Part shown: piece by piece, positions 9,562-22,700 of the stretch
How the letters are laid out: every line of letters starts with the position of its first letter
How positions within the stretch are numbered: the first letter of the stretch is position 1
From: Asterochloris sp. CNOR1
Lineage: Eukaryota > Chlorophyta > Trebouxiophyceae > Trebouxiales > Trebouxiaceae
Assembly (NCBI GenBank): GCA_963969365.1
Contig: OZ017756.1
Location: 2,170,001 to 2,234,000, forward strand
Direction: 5' to 3'
DNA: 64,000 nt
Program-made: the position numbers and the translations under genes
Notes under the pieces: model-generated
Databases searched by the model: none
Seen by the model: the letters and a program-made list of their open reading frames with translations, nothing else
Told to the model about the DNA's origin: nothing

Positions 9562-12500
9562 TCAGGGAAGCATGCGGACTCCAAGGCTGAGAATCTCAAT
9601 CAAAGTGGCTGCAGTCAGCTCGCTGCTGGCACCATTTTGTCCAGTGATGAGGTTGCCGCAGCGCACTGCAAATGGACGGTGGTCTGCCTTCCCGCGCCTG
9701 AACACAGCACCCATCTGGAGGCATGGCACTCAGCTGTCAGAGGTCTGCTGCATATTTGACTGCACAAAGCAGACAACATGGCCTGTGGCAGCCCTGTCAC
9801 TGCAGGGCATGCAAAAGGCTGGCTTTGCAGTCGGGACAGCCCTGCAGCCAGTGACCTCCTGACGCTGTGTAACATCTGACTGTGCAGCGGCAGGTCTCCA
9901 GCAGACTGCAAGCCAGGCCCTGCACATCAGCTGCAGGAGAGTGTGCCACACAACAATATGGAGGATGGTCGGTAGCATCTGGCCCCTCAGCATGGCTGAC
10001 TCTGCAGCACATGACGCCTCCACAGGAGTGCAGGCCCAACCTCGTGTTGCAGGTGCAGGCCTGTGCGCAGCACATGGTGCAGGCCATGCAGAACTGCTGT
10101 CCTGCAGCATCTGGCTACTCATCATGAGCTGTCTCTGCAGCACAGCCCGTCTCAGCAGGGGTGCAGGGCTGACCAGCCTCTCAGGTGCAGAGTCTCACAG
10201 ACGGCTGTGTAGACTGCCCTGCAGCAAGTTGACCCCTCAGCCTGACTGACTTTACAGCACAGGTCATCCCCAGCGTTGCTCACCTTGCGCAGCTTTGTCT
10301 CGACCATGAAGGGCACCAGCGATGTCCTGCCCATTGAGGCCTCCTCTGTGTTGGTGGTGCCCGTCAGCTGCAGGCAGCCCAGTGAGCACTCTCACTTACA
10401 GCTGGTTGCAAAGTGCTTGTGATGCTACATTGACTTGTTTGTACAATCAAGCTGGGCAGTGACTGATACTGCAGCTCAGCAGGGAACTTTTCACCTGGGT
10501 GGCAGACACCAGCAGGTGGGCAGCAGGAAGGCTGCAGGATATTGAGGAGCATGCCTTGACTGGCGTTCTGTGCTGCCTGCCGCAAACACATGTTGCTGCT
10601 CAATGCTGCCACCTCAATGCGCCTACAGCCCCACTTCTGCACATGCACACTGCCCTTCCAGAACCAGATTGCACAGCCCGTCCGCCTGCAGGAAGGCTGC
10701 CCCCTCACAAGCAGTGTGCGCAGCCGCCCAGAGGCACCCCCCTGCTTGTCGCTTGCAGCTGCGCGAAGACTGGCCCCATTCCTGTTTGGCGCCTGCAGCT
10801 CCAAATCCGAGCACTTATACACTCTGGACAACTTAGGTTTCTGACAGAGCTTCATGGCACAGATAGAGCTGTGATCTGCTAAACCCTGCCTGATGACAGG
10901 ATGGTCCTGACCTACACGCAGCCCCCCAAAGGCCACCCCCACCTCCTGTTAACACAATAACACAGCCACAGCCAGCCAAAGCGCACCTCCAGGTCCCGCA
11001 CCAGCGGCTTGCATGTCCGCAGGTCCACTGCGCTGACCAGCGCTGCCAACCCATGCCCAACAGCCGCCACCAGCCTGTTGCCTCTCTGTAGCAACAACAG
11101 TGTTATAGCCTTGGGGCACGCAAGACCAAGAGGAGGTGGTAATGGCACGGCATGCAGAGCAGCTAGAGCTTATGCAGAGGGGAAGCACAAACAGGCCACC
11201 CCACCCTGGCAGCCACAAGTGGAAGGCAGGTACGCATTCATAGGCCCAGGCCTCCCATGCCGCTGTCAGTGGGTTTGCTTTGAGAGCAGTCATGCATGTG
11301 CGGCCTGCCACACCTTTTACGCAGCTGCCAGGATGCACGGTCAGTGATGTACTCACCCAGGCCTCCTCCACCAGCCTCTTGATCTCAGAATTGTAGGGAC
11401 CATCCCACATGAGGCCATGCCCATCAGCAATGTAGATTGCATCGTAGTCGCTGGCATCCAACAGCACGAGGGAGAGGGACTCGTTAAAGCGTGACAGCGC
11501 GTAGTCTGCAGGGGAGGGGGCCCAGGGCTGGGAAAGCAACGCAGCGAGCTGGGCAGCAGCATATGGGTCTGCACTTTTGTGGGCAGCGTGTGCTCTGTAG
11601 AGGAGCTGGGGCAGTGCTGAGGTGCTATGTCCTTGCCAATGCAGAGAGTCATGGCGTGTTTGACCAGGCAACGGCAGCAGTGCAGCAGCCCTCAGCAGGC
11701 TGCAGGGAGAGCCTCTTGCAATAGGGCAGACAGCCTGCAAGGGCAACGGCATCGATGGTCCCGTGGGCAGGGGGCCGCAGGAGAAGTTGTCGTTGAAAGG
11801 CAGGACTTGGTGCAGTCTGCAGATGGGCAGTCATGTTTGTGTCAACAGCACATTGCATGGCTGGTGAGGCAGAGGGCCCAGGGGCAGCAGTGCAGGGGTT
11901 GGACAGGGTGAAGTGGGACGGCGTGTTGTCTGCAGGGATGTGAGAGGGACAGAGTCAGGCAGGGGGAGCCATTCAGAGCGGTGGCGTGGCAACGGTCTGC
12001 AGGGACAGACACCACAGGGGCACAGACAGCGTGTGCGGGCAGGCCCTCTCTCTGTTTGGACATGCTGGGTCTGCAGGTACACAGGAGAGCAGAGGTCAGA
12101 CTGGTGACGGCAACTGCAGCAGCTAGGACTGGCCCATGCTTTGGCAAGCATGCACACTGCACCACCTTTGCAAATTGACAAGCACTGACAGGTGCTGGAC
12201 TGCCTGAGACAGCACGGCAACAGGTCTGGACCAGATTGCAAAGCCACATGGCCAGATGCACCCTCCAGGCTGAGGGTGGGCAGACTAGCATGTGACCAGC
12301 CTCTTGATGTTGTACCCCACCAGCAATGACAGGGAGTAGTGTGCTTCACTGCTGCAGGGTGGCCCCCAGGCTGCGGAAGATTTGAAAGCTGCTGCCACAC
12401 GATACAGCACCAGCAGCCAATGGCGGGGCCTCACCCATTACAGAGTGATCTGTGGGCTGCTGGACAGCTGCACTGCTTCTTCTGCCAGACAATATGGTGC

Positions 12501-13596
12501 AGGTGGCATGTCTGAAACCCCCGCGGGCTTACCATCGCTGAGCAGCTTCCTGACGCCAATGGTCAGGTTCTGCCCTGAGAGGCTGACTGGGTCAAAAGGC
12601 ACCTTGCCGCCCCTCACGCTGGCGATGGAGATCTGATATCCCTTGCGCTGAAAGAGGTAGTAGGCGGCGGCAAGGCTCTCCGCCCTGCACTGCGCAGATC
12701 AGCTGGCCTGGGGGAACGGCACTGTGCTGCAAGGCAGGCATCACACCTGCAAGGGCGGGCCAGCTGCATGCAGAGCAGGGGCCCTGTTCCAGTCAGGTAT
12801 GACCCTGGCTGGGCCATGCCCCTCAGGGCTCCAACTCTTTCAGTGGGCAGCTAAAACCATCCCGCATGTGATGATGTCAGCATGGTGGTGGGTGCCAGGA
12901 GCCCCTGCAGCTGCCAGCCTCTCAGCCTGGCTCAGCTGGCCTCAAGGAAGGCGTTTCAGCTGCAAAGCAATCATATGATGCATCGCACCAGGAACTCAGG
13001 CCATCCCTCAAAGCCCCACCTTGTTCTGGTGGGGCAATTACACCCTCCCTGAACCTAGTAACATCAGCAGGGCGGTGGTTGCCCCTCTCAACCTTACACA
13101 GATACATGTAAACCACGCAACCTGCTCATGGGATAGCTGGCACTCTGCTGCAGGTGTAGTCATCATGACGGTGACTGCATCTAGCTGGCTTCTGGGCCAG
13201 GCAACAGGCCCTTTGCAAGATGCCTGGCTGAGGGCATCTGCCAGCCTGCTTAGCCTTGCTGTTGGGGTGTCTCAAAGTGCTGGTGCATCTTGCCAGGTGC
13301 TCACTTGCACGTTGTGCAAGGTTGGCAGGCTGTCCCAACCTAATGCCACTGGTTCACCCTGTGGGCCAGCATGGATGGTCCCCAAGTCTCTGGACACCTC
13401 TTGCTGACTGTGCATGCCAGCACATGCCAGCTTGGCAAGCAAGGCTCCTGTTCTTGGCCAACAGGTGCCCTCACCAGGCGCCTGTGGGGTGGTCTGTGTC
13501 TCCCAGTCTGAATACGCTCGTGCAAACCATGAGGATCTTCTGGGCTTCCACATATGCACCACCGGCCAGATAGGGAGCATCTTGTTGCATCACCAT
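9562..13596 (-). CDS. DJ-1/PfpI family (Hsp31-like) protein lacking the Cys
   Basis: Six minus-strand exons: 13596-13475, 12684-12533, 11505-11357, 11085-10987, 10367-10284 and 9714-9562; 252 residues. The fold is readable in order: KILMVCTSVFRLGDTDHPTG (strand 1), AYYLFQRKGYQISIASVRGG, KVPFDPVSL, DYDAIYIADGHGLMWD (GHG at 120-122), then VAAVGHGLAAL at the nucleophile elbow, LTGTTNTEEASM, and CGNLITGQNGASS near the end. These match the Hsp31/YDR533C branch of DJ-1/PfpI (glyoxalase III or methylglyoxal-detoxifying chaperones, cytosolic). The elbow normally reads A-V-C-H-G; here codon 151 is GGG, giving Gly before His152. Cysteine-dependent activity is therefore unlikely, and a chaperone or binding role is possible. 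The start ATG lies in GCCGCCATGG. The gene shares a 112-bp upstream gap with the divergent coiled-coil gene. Confidence 0.88.
11800..12090 (-). repeat. Decayed copies of the 11505 acceptor edge
   Basis: On the minus strand the live acceptor reads CCCTGCAG then ACTACGCGCTGTCACGC. Similar edges occur near 11932 (CCCTGCAG then ACAACACGCCGTCCCAC) and 11992 (CCCTGCAG then ACCGTTGCCACGCCAC), with weaker ones near 11820 and 12073, about 65-110 bp apart. All lie upstream of the live exon in gene orientation, inside a 1027-bp intron. Confidence 0.55.
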
Positions 13597-13708
13597 GGCG
13601 GCAAAGAGCTGCAGGGGGGTGGGGACCGGTGAACCAACACTGCTTTGACTGGGTCAACACAAGGTCTGTGCCAGATTTGTCCGCGTTCGCACGCAGCCAA
13701 TCAGCACC
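13597..13708. promoter_or_regulatory. Putative bidirectional promoter, DJ-1-like / coiled-coil pair
   Basis: Only 112 bp separate the two divergent start codons. A CCAATCAG box occurs at 13698-13705, just before the plus-strand ATG. The close spacing implies a shared promoter with short 5' UTRs; no start site can be mapped from sequence alone. Confidence 0.5.
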
Positions 13709-16700
13709 ATGCCTCTCCGCCGTGAGTTTGAGGATCCCCAGATCAACCAGCCGGCTCGTTACCCCAACCTGGTCCTCAGAAAGCCTGTGCTGGCTGGGCG
13801 GATGAGGCCAGTGGGCGTCATTGGGGCCCAGTATGGCGCCAGGCTGGATGAGAGCCCCAGGAGGGCGCCCCAGCCAGGCCTTGCGGGCATGACTACTCCC
13901 GGGCTGGCCATGCCGGTGCCCAGAGGGGTCCCTGGCAGGTACTTCTACAACAGAGACGATCCAGAGGCGGAGGACATCTATCCAACAGGTGACTGAGATC
14001 AGAGTCAGCATGGCTGCCTTGATTCTGGCATAGCTCAGCAATGGCCTGGGGTAAATTGACCAGCTGCAGCAGGCCCCAAGCCGCCGCGCAGCTTGGTCAT
14101 CCAGTAGCTAATCTAAAAGAGGCCTCTGCTTTGGTTGCCAGGCCAATCAGGACTACATCAACTGTGCAGCTGCCATGCTGCTGCCTACCACTGCCTGCAC
14201 TTTGCCGCCTGCCGTGGCCCTCGTGCGTGCTGCATGTGTTGATGTGGCGGCTGACATGGCCGCCAGGCCAGGGGCATAGTCAGCATGCCACCTTGTTCTG
14301 CAGTGAAGTGCATCCATCTCACGTCAGCCTCTCAGCAGGCATGCTATAGCTCCTCTGGCAACCAGCAATAGGTGCTGCAGCACGCTCTTGTGTGGGCGCC
14401 AGCTCTGCACAAAGCAGACGGGTGCTGCCCTTCTGCTGTTCGCGCAAGTCATGCTGCCAAACACTGTCTGCCGGCCTTCAGGGGTTCCCGTTGGACTTGC
14501 CGGCTGCACCCCCCAGCCCGCTGCACTCATCACACTAGGGGCCCTCATGCTGCTCACCACTGTCTGCCTACCTGCAAGTTATCCAGGGACATTCAGTGTT
14601 TATGCCCTTCCCCATGCCCCAGTTGCGGCACTCAATTGCCACTGACACAACGTTGCACCTGCCCCTTCAGGGTTTCCCAGGGTAGACGGCCCCACCCGCT
14701 TCCCCATGCCCCATGAGCAGAGGGAAATGATCTACAAGAAGAAGCTGCTGGACCCTGCCATCGACCTGCACCCAGATGTTTCTGCCACCCTTGTGGTGAG
14801 CCTGTCGGGCATGATGCAAGCATGATGTGGGGCTGCCGTCCTCTTGGCAGGCATGCGTAGTACGGTGCAGGCTAAGATGCCACCCTCCCACCCTTTCTTT
14901 CCCGCCCTCAGCTTGCACATGCACAGGGACGTCTGGGAACACTGGCAACAATCAAGGTGTGCATCTGGTGTTCTTTTGTCAATAGACTGTGGCCTGACGT
15001 GGGAATCTGAGATATCCAGGGACCACTGTCAGAGTCCTAGGCAACAACATGATGCGGCTACATCACAGATGATAAATAGTGCTGCCTGCCTTGATCGCTT
15101 GAGCTTGGGCAAAGGGCGTCTGAGATAGCTTCATGCTGTACTGCCATGCCTGGGACTGACTTACCTGCAGCCATGTACAATGGGCAAAGTCCTCAGCTGC
15201 CTGTGGGCAAGCTGCATGCTGCATGTCAAGCAAGCTGCTCCTGCCACTGGCAAGCTGTGGGCTGCCTGTGCGTGACTGGGGCATGCAGAGAACCCGCCCT
15301 CAACTTCAGCACCTCTAGCGGGTGTGCAGACTCTGAGCCTGCGCTGGAACAGTGCTCTGCACATGGCGCAAAGGTGGGTGAGTGGGTCCATGACTAGCGG
15401 CCAGCCTAGCTGCCCTCTTCAGCTGCTGAGCATGCAGTGCTGACAGGGCTGGCCTCCTGCATTTCAGACTCCCTGCACAGGTTACCTGCTCAAGATGGCC
15501 ACAGACCTAGCATGCTTGCTGGGTTCTGCTGTATTGCCAGACTCCCCCACCCTCCTCAGCACTGACTGAAGTGCAGTTCAGCAGATGCAGGGAGGTCACA
15601 TAAGCCCTCATGTTCCAATCCTCGTTCAAGACCTTCCCTGTCTGCCTATGCATGCCGCCACTCCTGTCCATCCCTGCTGAGCAGACTCTGAGCAGTGTTC
15701 TTGATTTCTGTGTGAAAGGGGCCTTCCTGACATTCAGCAGAGCAGACTTCGAATGTCAAGAAGGCACATCTTAGGCAGACCCCACATTGGCAGCCCAGAG
15801 TGCCTGCCATGGCCTTGCCAAGTCCTGTTCAAAGGTCGTTCCACTCACAAGCAGCATGTCCCCCTGCTGTTCGTTGCTGCATGCCTTGCAGCCTCACAGT
15901 GGGACCTCCGTCCCAATTCAATGACCTTCCCAGGCCTTGCAGGATGAGCATGCACACATGAGCTTTCATTGAAGCTCCATCTGGAAATCTCTGGCTGCAC
16001 CTACAGGAGGAGCACACTGCTCAGCAGCGCACTGCATCAGCCTCCTCTACGTCACCACTTAATGCCTCCCTGCTAACCCTACAGGATGTGCATGCAGGTC
16101 AAACGGGTTTCAGCACAACCTGAATGCCCTTTCCCGTCCTTGCAGGACGAGCACGCCGCTCAGCAGCGGGCAGCCTTTGGCCCTGCCAAGATCATCCTGT
16201 CCGTCCCTGAGGTCGAGTATGCAGATGAGCTGCTGCGCAAGCAGGCCGCAAAGGAGGCCGAGCAGGAGCTGCGTGGGTACGTGCCCTCTGCAGGGATGGC
16301 CGCAGAGGCCAAGCCCCCCTCCGCAGATACTGAGCAGGTGGGTAGGTTGCACTTGGCAGAGCAGGATGGAGCAGCGGTGACAGAGCCTGGTCAGCTGTGG
16401 ATGTATTGCATGGACGGTGTCTGAATGTGATTTGCTGCCCAATGCCCAGAAGGTGTATCCCTGTGTGTCCTGTTGTGAAATGGAGTGAGCATGGGCGCAC
16501 TGGTCAGGGCCCTAAGCAGGGGTGTTGCGGAATGCAAGCACCCTTGTGCAGACACAGGACATGTAGCACCCAATGGCATGCATGAGCACTAGCATGCTTC
16601 ATGGCAGTCTGCAGGAGTCACATCCCCTTCTGACAACACTTAGCAGCACTCAATAGCAGGTCTGATTAGGGCAGAGCTTGCTGCACATCGGCTATCTGCA

Positions 16701-19700
16701 TGATGCAAAGGTGTTTGCTTCTGACATTCAGCAGGGAAGTATGGCAACGGCTGTTAATAGCGTGGTTCTTGCTGCAAATCCAGCATGTGCCGGCTCTCCA
16801 CCTTGCTGATGCACAGGCCTTCAAAATACATAGCTGTTCCTGTCACTGCCCAACAGTCTGCAATGGAAGAAGGTGTGCAAAAGTTGCTGGCCCACATTGA
16901 GCAGTAAACCCTAAACCCTAAATCCAACGCCTGCTCACCATTGCTGCAGTGTCCCTGCCTCAACCCTTGCTCCCCTGTCTGCAGTGCAGTCAGGAGCACA
17001 AGGCAGGCATATTTGCTCATTGCAGTGCCATGACCAGCTTCAGAGCTTGACCTGCAGCGCAGCCAGGCATGTAAGATGCCAATGGCAGGCAGCCCTGCAG
17101 CAGCCGGCTATCCCGCCGTGTTCCTATTCTATCCTGTGCATACCTTTACACACCAGTCATGCCCGTGCCCCTGCAGTGGAACCAGGCGCCTCCTGAACAG
17201 CCCAACTCCATACATGCTTCTGCAGAGGAGGCAGGTGCACAGGACGCTGAAGCTGATGGAGCAGAGAGCCTTCTGCAGCTTTCCGATTTGCACTTGAGTC
17301 TTTTGCTTTACCCCTGCAGTGGAATCAGGCACGTGAGATGCTGGCCCGTGTGGAGCAGGAGGCCTGGCGCCTGGCCCGCAAGAAGCAGGAGGCCGAGACG
17401 CTGAGCAACATGAGCAACGGGGCTGAGCGCGAGGCCAAGCTGGCCATGGGGCTGGCCGCCCAGAAGGAGAGGGAGGCTGCCCAACTGCCCAGCAAAACCA
17501 AGCAGGCGCTGTATGAGATGAAGTGAGTGAGCTGACTGAGTGTCTTGACTGCTTCATCTGACTTCAAGGAGGAGATGTAGGCACACAAGCTGCCCGCTGA
17601 CACCAAGCAAATGCTGTACAAACTGAAGCAAGGGGATTAGTTTGGCTGTTGGGGTTGCTCAGCTGCTGCCTGCCACCAATACCTTGGGTGGCTGCAACAG
17701 CAAGAAAGATAGTGGCGGAGCCAATTCAATCAGCCGACACAGATAACACCTACTGCTGCAATGCCTCGCTTGGGGTCGTCCTGTACAAGGCAGGGAGGGT
17801 GGAAGCAGCCCAGCTGCCTTGGCAGGACCAATCGGCTCCCGTACATGTATTGTTCTTTCTGTCGTCTCCAGCACCCTACTCCTGGTGTGCTGACCTAAGG
17901 GCACAGTGCCGACTGCAGGCTGCTGATTGCATCCTTTGCGCTGAAAGCATATGGCCCCTTAGAGTTCATGACAGCCTCCAACCCCTGAACTTGACAAGGG
18001 CAATGCTGGCTGGCTCTTTGTCCCTTCCACCGCCCTGAGGACTTACCTGACGGCCAAAGCCTCCCGCCTTCCTGGCCCGCAGGTTGCTGCTGGCTGCATT
18101 TGGTTTGCATTGCATAGGTTGGCTCAACAACTCACTCTCAAAGGTGCCCTGTAGGTTGATGCTGGCCCTTCTGGTCTGCAATGTCATGTAAGTGATCCTG
18201 ATGCTGAGTCCTGCCCACCTGCTGCCCTGCAGGGTCATGCTGGCTGATCTGAAGCATGACCTAGAGGATGCCCAGCGCAGCCTGGACGCTGCACGCAAGG
18301 AGGCCGACCTGCTGGCTGCCCAGATTGAGGAGAAGAAGATCGAGCTCAAGGTCCTGCACCGCGCAGCCTCAGCCAAGCGCACTCAGGTTGTTGAGGTGAG
18401 AGGGGCACATTCATGGGGGGCCTACGGCACTGCAGGGACACACTGCGTAGCCTCAATACATAATGCGCATGGCCATGATGGAGGTGAGGGCCTGACGCTG
18501 GCCAAGAGTTTCAGGCAGCACTGGCAGGGGTTTGCAGGACTGGCGGGCTCACTGCAGCACTGCCCTGCACGCACCACCTGCGGCTGGAAGGAAGGCCCGG
18601 CGCCACGCAGCCAGGACAAAGATCTGCTCGTCCAGGAGTCAGGCCCATCGCTGTGATGTGAGGCGTGCAACATGCCTTGTGCAAATTGTCTAACGAGGCA
18701 ACACATCCTGGCAGCCTGGATCGCTGCAGTGCCCTGCCTGCAGCTTCATTTGTTGTCGAAGACATGACTTGCTGCAACATAGATGGGCCTAGATTTGGCT
18801 GTATTGATTGATTGACGCCCTGCTTTGAGGCAGTGGTACACCAGCAGTCTGACATGGGATGTGTGCCACATTTTGTGCATTGCAAGTGTGTCTGGCTGCT
18901 CTGCAGATTGAGACGCTGCTGCGCAAGCTGCACCAGCTGCGTGAGGAGGCCCTGGCAGCTGACCGCCGCAAAGATGAGGTGGCAGCCGAGTACCGCGGCC
19001 TGGAGGTGCTGCAGGGGGTAAGCTGAGCGGCTGTGCTGCATCGTTGTGGGCTGTCATACTGACAGAGGGAGATGGTGGCAGCCAAGTACGACAATGCATC
19101 AGAAACTATGAGCAACAATGCAGCACTGCTTCTGCAGCTGCTCTACAGGATCAATGATGCCTGGAGGCAGGACTGGAGGCTGAACACCAGGCTACGCTGT
19201 TTATTTTGACAAGTCATCGTCAATCCTTCCAAGCATGCAACGCCTTGATATTTTGCGGTCCCAGACAGCGCCAAGGCTGACCTTGTTAGCCTTGCTGGTG
19301 AGCTCTTGAGCCATTCCTGTGCAAAGCTGGTGGTGAGCGCCAGCTGTGCAGCGCTGCACTGCTGCCTACCTGCTCTGCAGGTGGGCTGCCATGCACACAG
19401 CTCCAAACCCTGATTGTACAGGTGCATCACTTGCTGGCACCGGTGGAGCTTGGGGCCACATGTCTCCTGCAGCACGGGGTTCTGTGAGGCCAGTCCCCAG
19501 ATTGCAGTGCAGATGGGACATATGGAAGTGTCATGCCCCTCCTGTCTGAAGTCAAGCTGCTGGAGTTCTGTTGATGGTCTAAGAGGCCACACCCTTTCGC
19601 TGCAGCAGCGTTGCTGCTGCTCATCCTGCATGCATCAGCCCTGCTGCTGTAGGAGTCTTGAACGACTTGAGGGGCCTGCAACTGGTCCAAAGCTGTCACT

Positions 19701-22700
19701 GATGCCTGCCCATGGTGATGCAGGAGCGCAACAGGGTTCTGGAGGAGGCCCAGCGCACCTACGAGGCTGTGCGGGTGCGCCTGGACCAGGCAGCACAGGT
19801 GGGCAGCATGGCGTTGGCCCTGAGCAGGCTGCTAGCTTGCCAAGTGTGTTGTGGACACCGAGCTGGATGAGGCAGCATGTTGGCCCTCAGAGAGGCTCAC
19901 TGCTGACCATGGAGCCGTGGGCATGTAGCTGGACCAGGCAGCACGATGGGCAGCTTGGTGCTGACTCTGAGCAGGCTGCTGACTTGCCCCACCCCCACAT
20001 GCCTGGATCAAGCAGTGTGGGCAGGCAACTGCATGTTGGCCCTGAGCAGGCTGCCGCCTTTGACAGCTTGACATGTGCACATGTGCCTGGACCAAAGAAA
20101 GTGGTCTTGGGAAGGCAGATGGCTTGGAACAGCATTCCTGTGTGAATCAAGCCACATGCAGATTGATGCAATTGAGGCACACCCTGCGAGCTCGTGGGTG
20201 CCTTGGGTGCTGAAAAGGATTCCTGTGACCGCTGAGGCTGAATGGGATCTCTGAATGCCCATGAGTATCACAGTAGCTGTATGTCTGGCTGGCATACTCC
20301 GGTGGTGACGTGAACAACATTTCCCAGCCATAGTTCAAGCGCTGCCTTGTCTGTAAGGTGCAAGGATGATTGTACAAGGGGCAGGATTGCGGTCAGCTAA
20401 GGTAAAAGCCCCTCAGCCCATGTCCCATCACAGACCTGGTTGTATGGTGGCAAGCATGTCAAGTTGAACTCTCGCAGTCAGTCTTTGCAGCGCTCAATGG
20501 ACTGAGACTTGCATTACATGGTGGTGCTGTGTCTCTGTGACTGGGCTGAACAGATTGTCAGCCCAGCACCTTGGCAGCTGCCCCACTGCAGGACAGGCAT
20601 CTCAGTCCATTGATGCACACTGATATGAGGGCACGTCAAGGCAGTACTGTGTTGTCCTGCATCATTAGGCCTGTTCACGAGGCTGGCTGGTATAGTCTCC
20701 ACGCAGCGGAAAAGCACAGCACCTGAATTGCGTTATGCAGCATGAGGCACCTAATGCTGCATTGTGCAATTCAGATGCAGGGCTGGCAAGGCTGCCAGCT
20801 CAGTACCTAGCCATTGCATCAATGCACAACTGTAGTTCAGTTGGCAGGCTCTGACTTCCTGCAGCTTTGTGCTTGCTGGCGCCTTCTGAGCTGAAACTTG
20901 ATTCAGCTCAACAGGATGTGAGTAGGCAACAATACTCATTATGAGACTGAGCTGTCTGCTGATGCTGTCTGTCGCCTCTACTGCTGTGCTGAATGGCTGC
21001 CACCAAACATTCACGGTTCTGTCCATCTGTTAGGTGAGCTTGATGATGGCAACCTGAAGCTGATTGCAGGCTCAACCTGCAATCAGCTATTTCCAAGCAG
21101 TGCATTACATTGTCCAGTGCAGAGTGGGAGAGCGGCAGGGATTGGGGGGGTTGGGGTTCAGCTAGCTCAGCCTCAGCTGTTGAGTTCTGATGGAGTATGT
21201 TAGGGGCTACCACGCCTTGACGTTTGCCACACGTGGCGCCTGAGGTGAAGCAGCCATGCCGTGTGCAGCCTGGCCAACGCGCTACCTGATGCATGGCTGT
21301 GACTGACTAAGGATGGCCCTGGCCATCTTGAGCAAGCCTCCACCTGAACTGTGCGTCTCTTCCAGGAGGTATCAGCGCATGCTGACACAGTCCCTCAAAG
21401 GGTCGCACGGTTCGAGTGGATGCTCGCCAAGAGGCTCTTGTGGGTTGCACAGCTCAGCAGGCCAATTATGGTCACTGTGCTGCATGGCGTGCTTGTGGCT
21501 GACACCTGCTGAGACTATATGCACAGTCTGTGCTGGGCACCTGGGGGCTGACTCCTGCAGATTGCTCAGACAGACAATGGGCAGCCCAGCAACCGTGGGG
21601 CCCTCAGGTTGGCCTTGTTCACAATGAGATTGCGCCAGCTTGCGTCAGCCTGACAGTTCATTCGCACTCGTGTGCCATCTGGGCGCATGCCAAGGCAGCA
21701 CACCCCTTCGACAACCGCATGGCAAGGCAGCACACCCCTTCAACATTCGCACGCCACGCATTTCCACTGCAGGGCAAGAACCTTGCTTGTGTGGTGGATT
21801 TACGGTCAGAACTGAGATCAGTTCTGGCAGCATCTCCAACGCAATTGCAAGATTTCAGCACTGCACTGGAAGTGTGTGGCATGCAGTTGTGGAACGGGTG
21901 TGCTGCCTTGGCATGCACACAAATGAAAATTTTCAGAGCCTAAGCCCTGGCAGGGCCAGGCACACATCAGCCAGTCACAGCAGATCCAGGCGGAACGCAC
22001 CTAGGAGTGCATCACACAGAGACCGAAGGCCTATGGCCACATGACATATGATGTCTAACTTCTGACAAAGCTAGCAGCCTCCAAGGGGGGCCGAAGCGCC
22101 CTTCGGGGCTGTTAGGTACGCGAGAAGTTAGACGTGACACTTCCCGTGCCCACAGGCCTTCAGTCATGGTGTGCGCCTCTCCCTGCCCTGCAGCACTGCA
22201 CTAGGGCAGCACGCAATGCCGCCTCCCCGATGCACAGCCACTCTTTAGGCGTCTGCTCACCAATGTCCAGTTCCTTGTAGGCATGAGCTCAAGATGCAAT
22301 CAAGCCTGGCCTACTGCAATGCACGGCCGACAACAAGACATGAGCTGCCAGATTGTTCCATCTCTTTTGTGCAGGACTACGCCCTGGCCGTCGCCGAGTT
22401 TGAGATGGCTGACGCTAAAGCCCAGCGCGAGGCCGCCGAGGCCGCCACGCTGCGCAGAAAGGCTGAGCAGCTGGAGGGGCAGGCCATTGAGCTGGCCGAG
22501 AAGTGGACAGGTGTGCAAAACCGCAATCGGCTCCTCTTTCCTTTGTTGTGGGGTTGCACTGCATCTGTAGGTCAGCAGGCGCCAGTGTGGTGTTCTGCTG
22601 CAGTGTAAACAGATGCTGCAACATCACTGTGCAAGCAGTCATACAGCTGCTTCGAGCTGTTTGATCACCTCACACTGTGGGAGGCAGCCTGCTGCTGCTC

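Noticed and set aside
22051-22135. tRNA gene
   Set aside because: No GGTTCGA-type T-loop, no D-arm and no anticodon stem of normal geometry.
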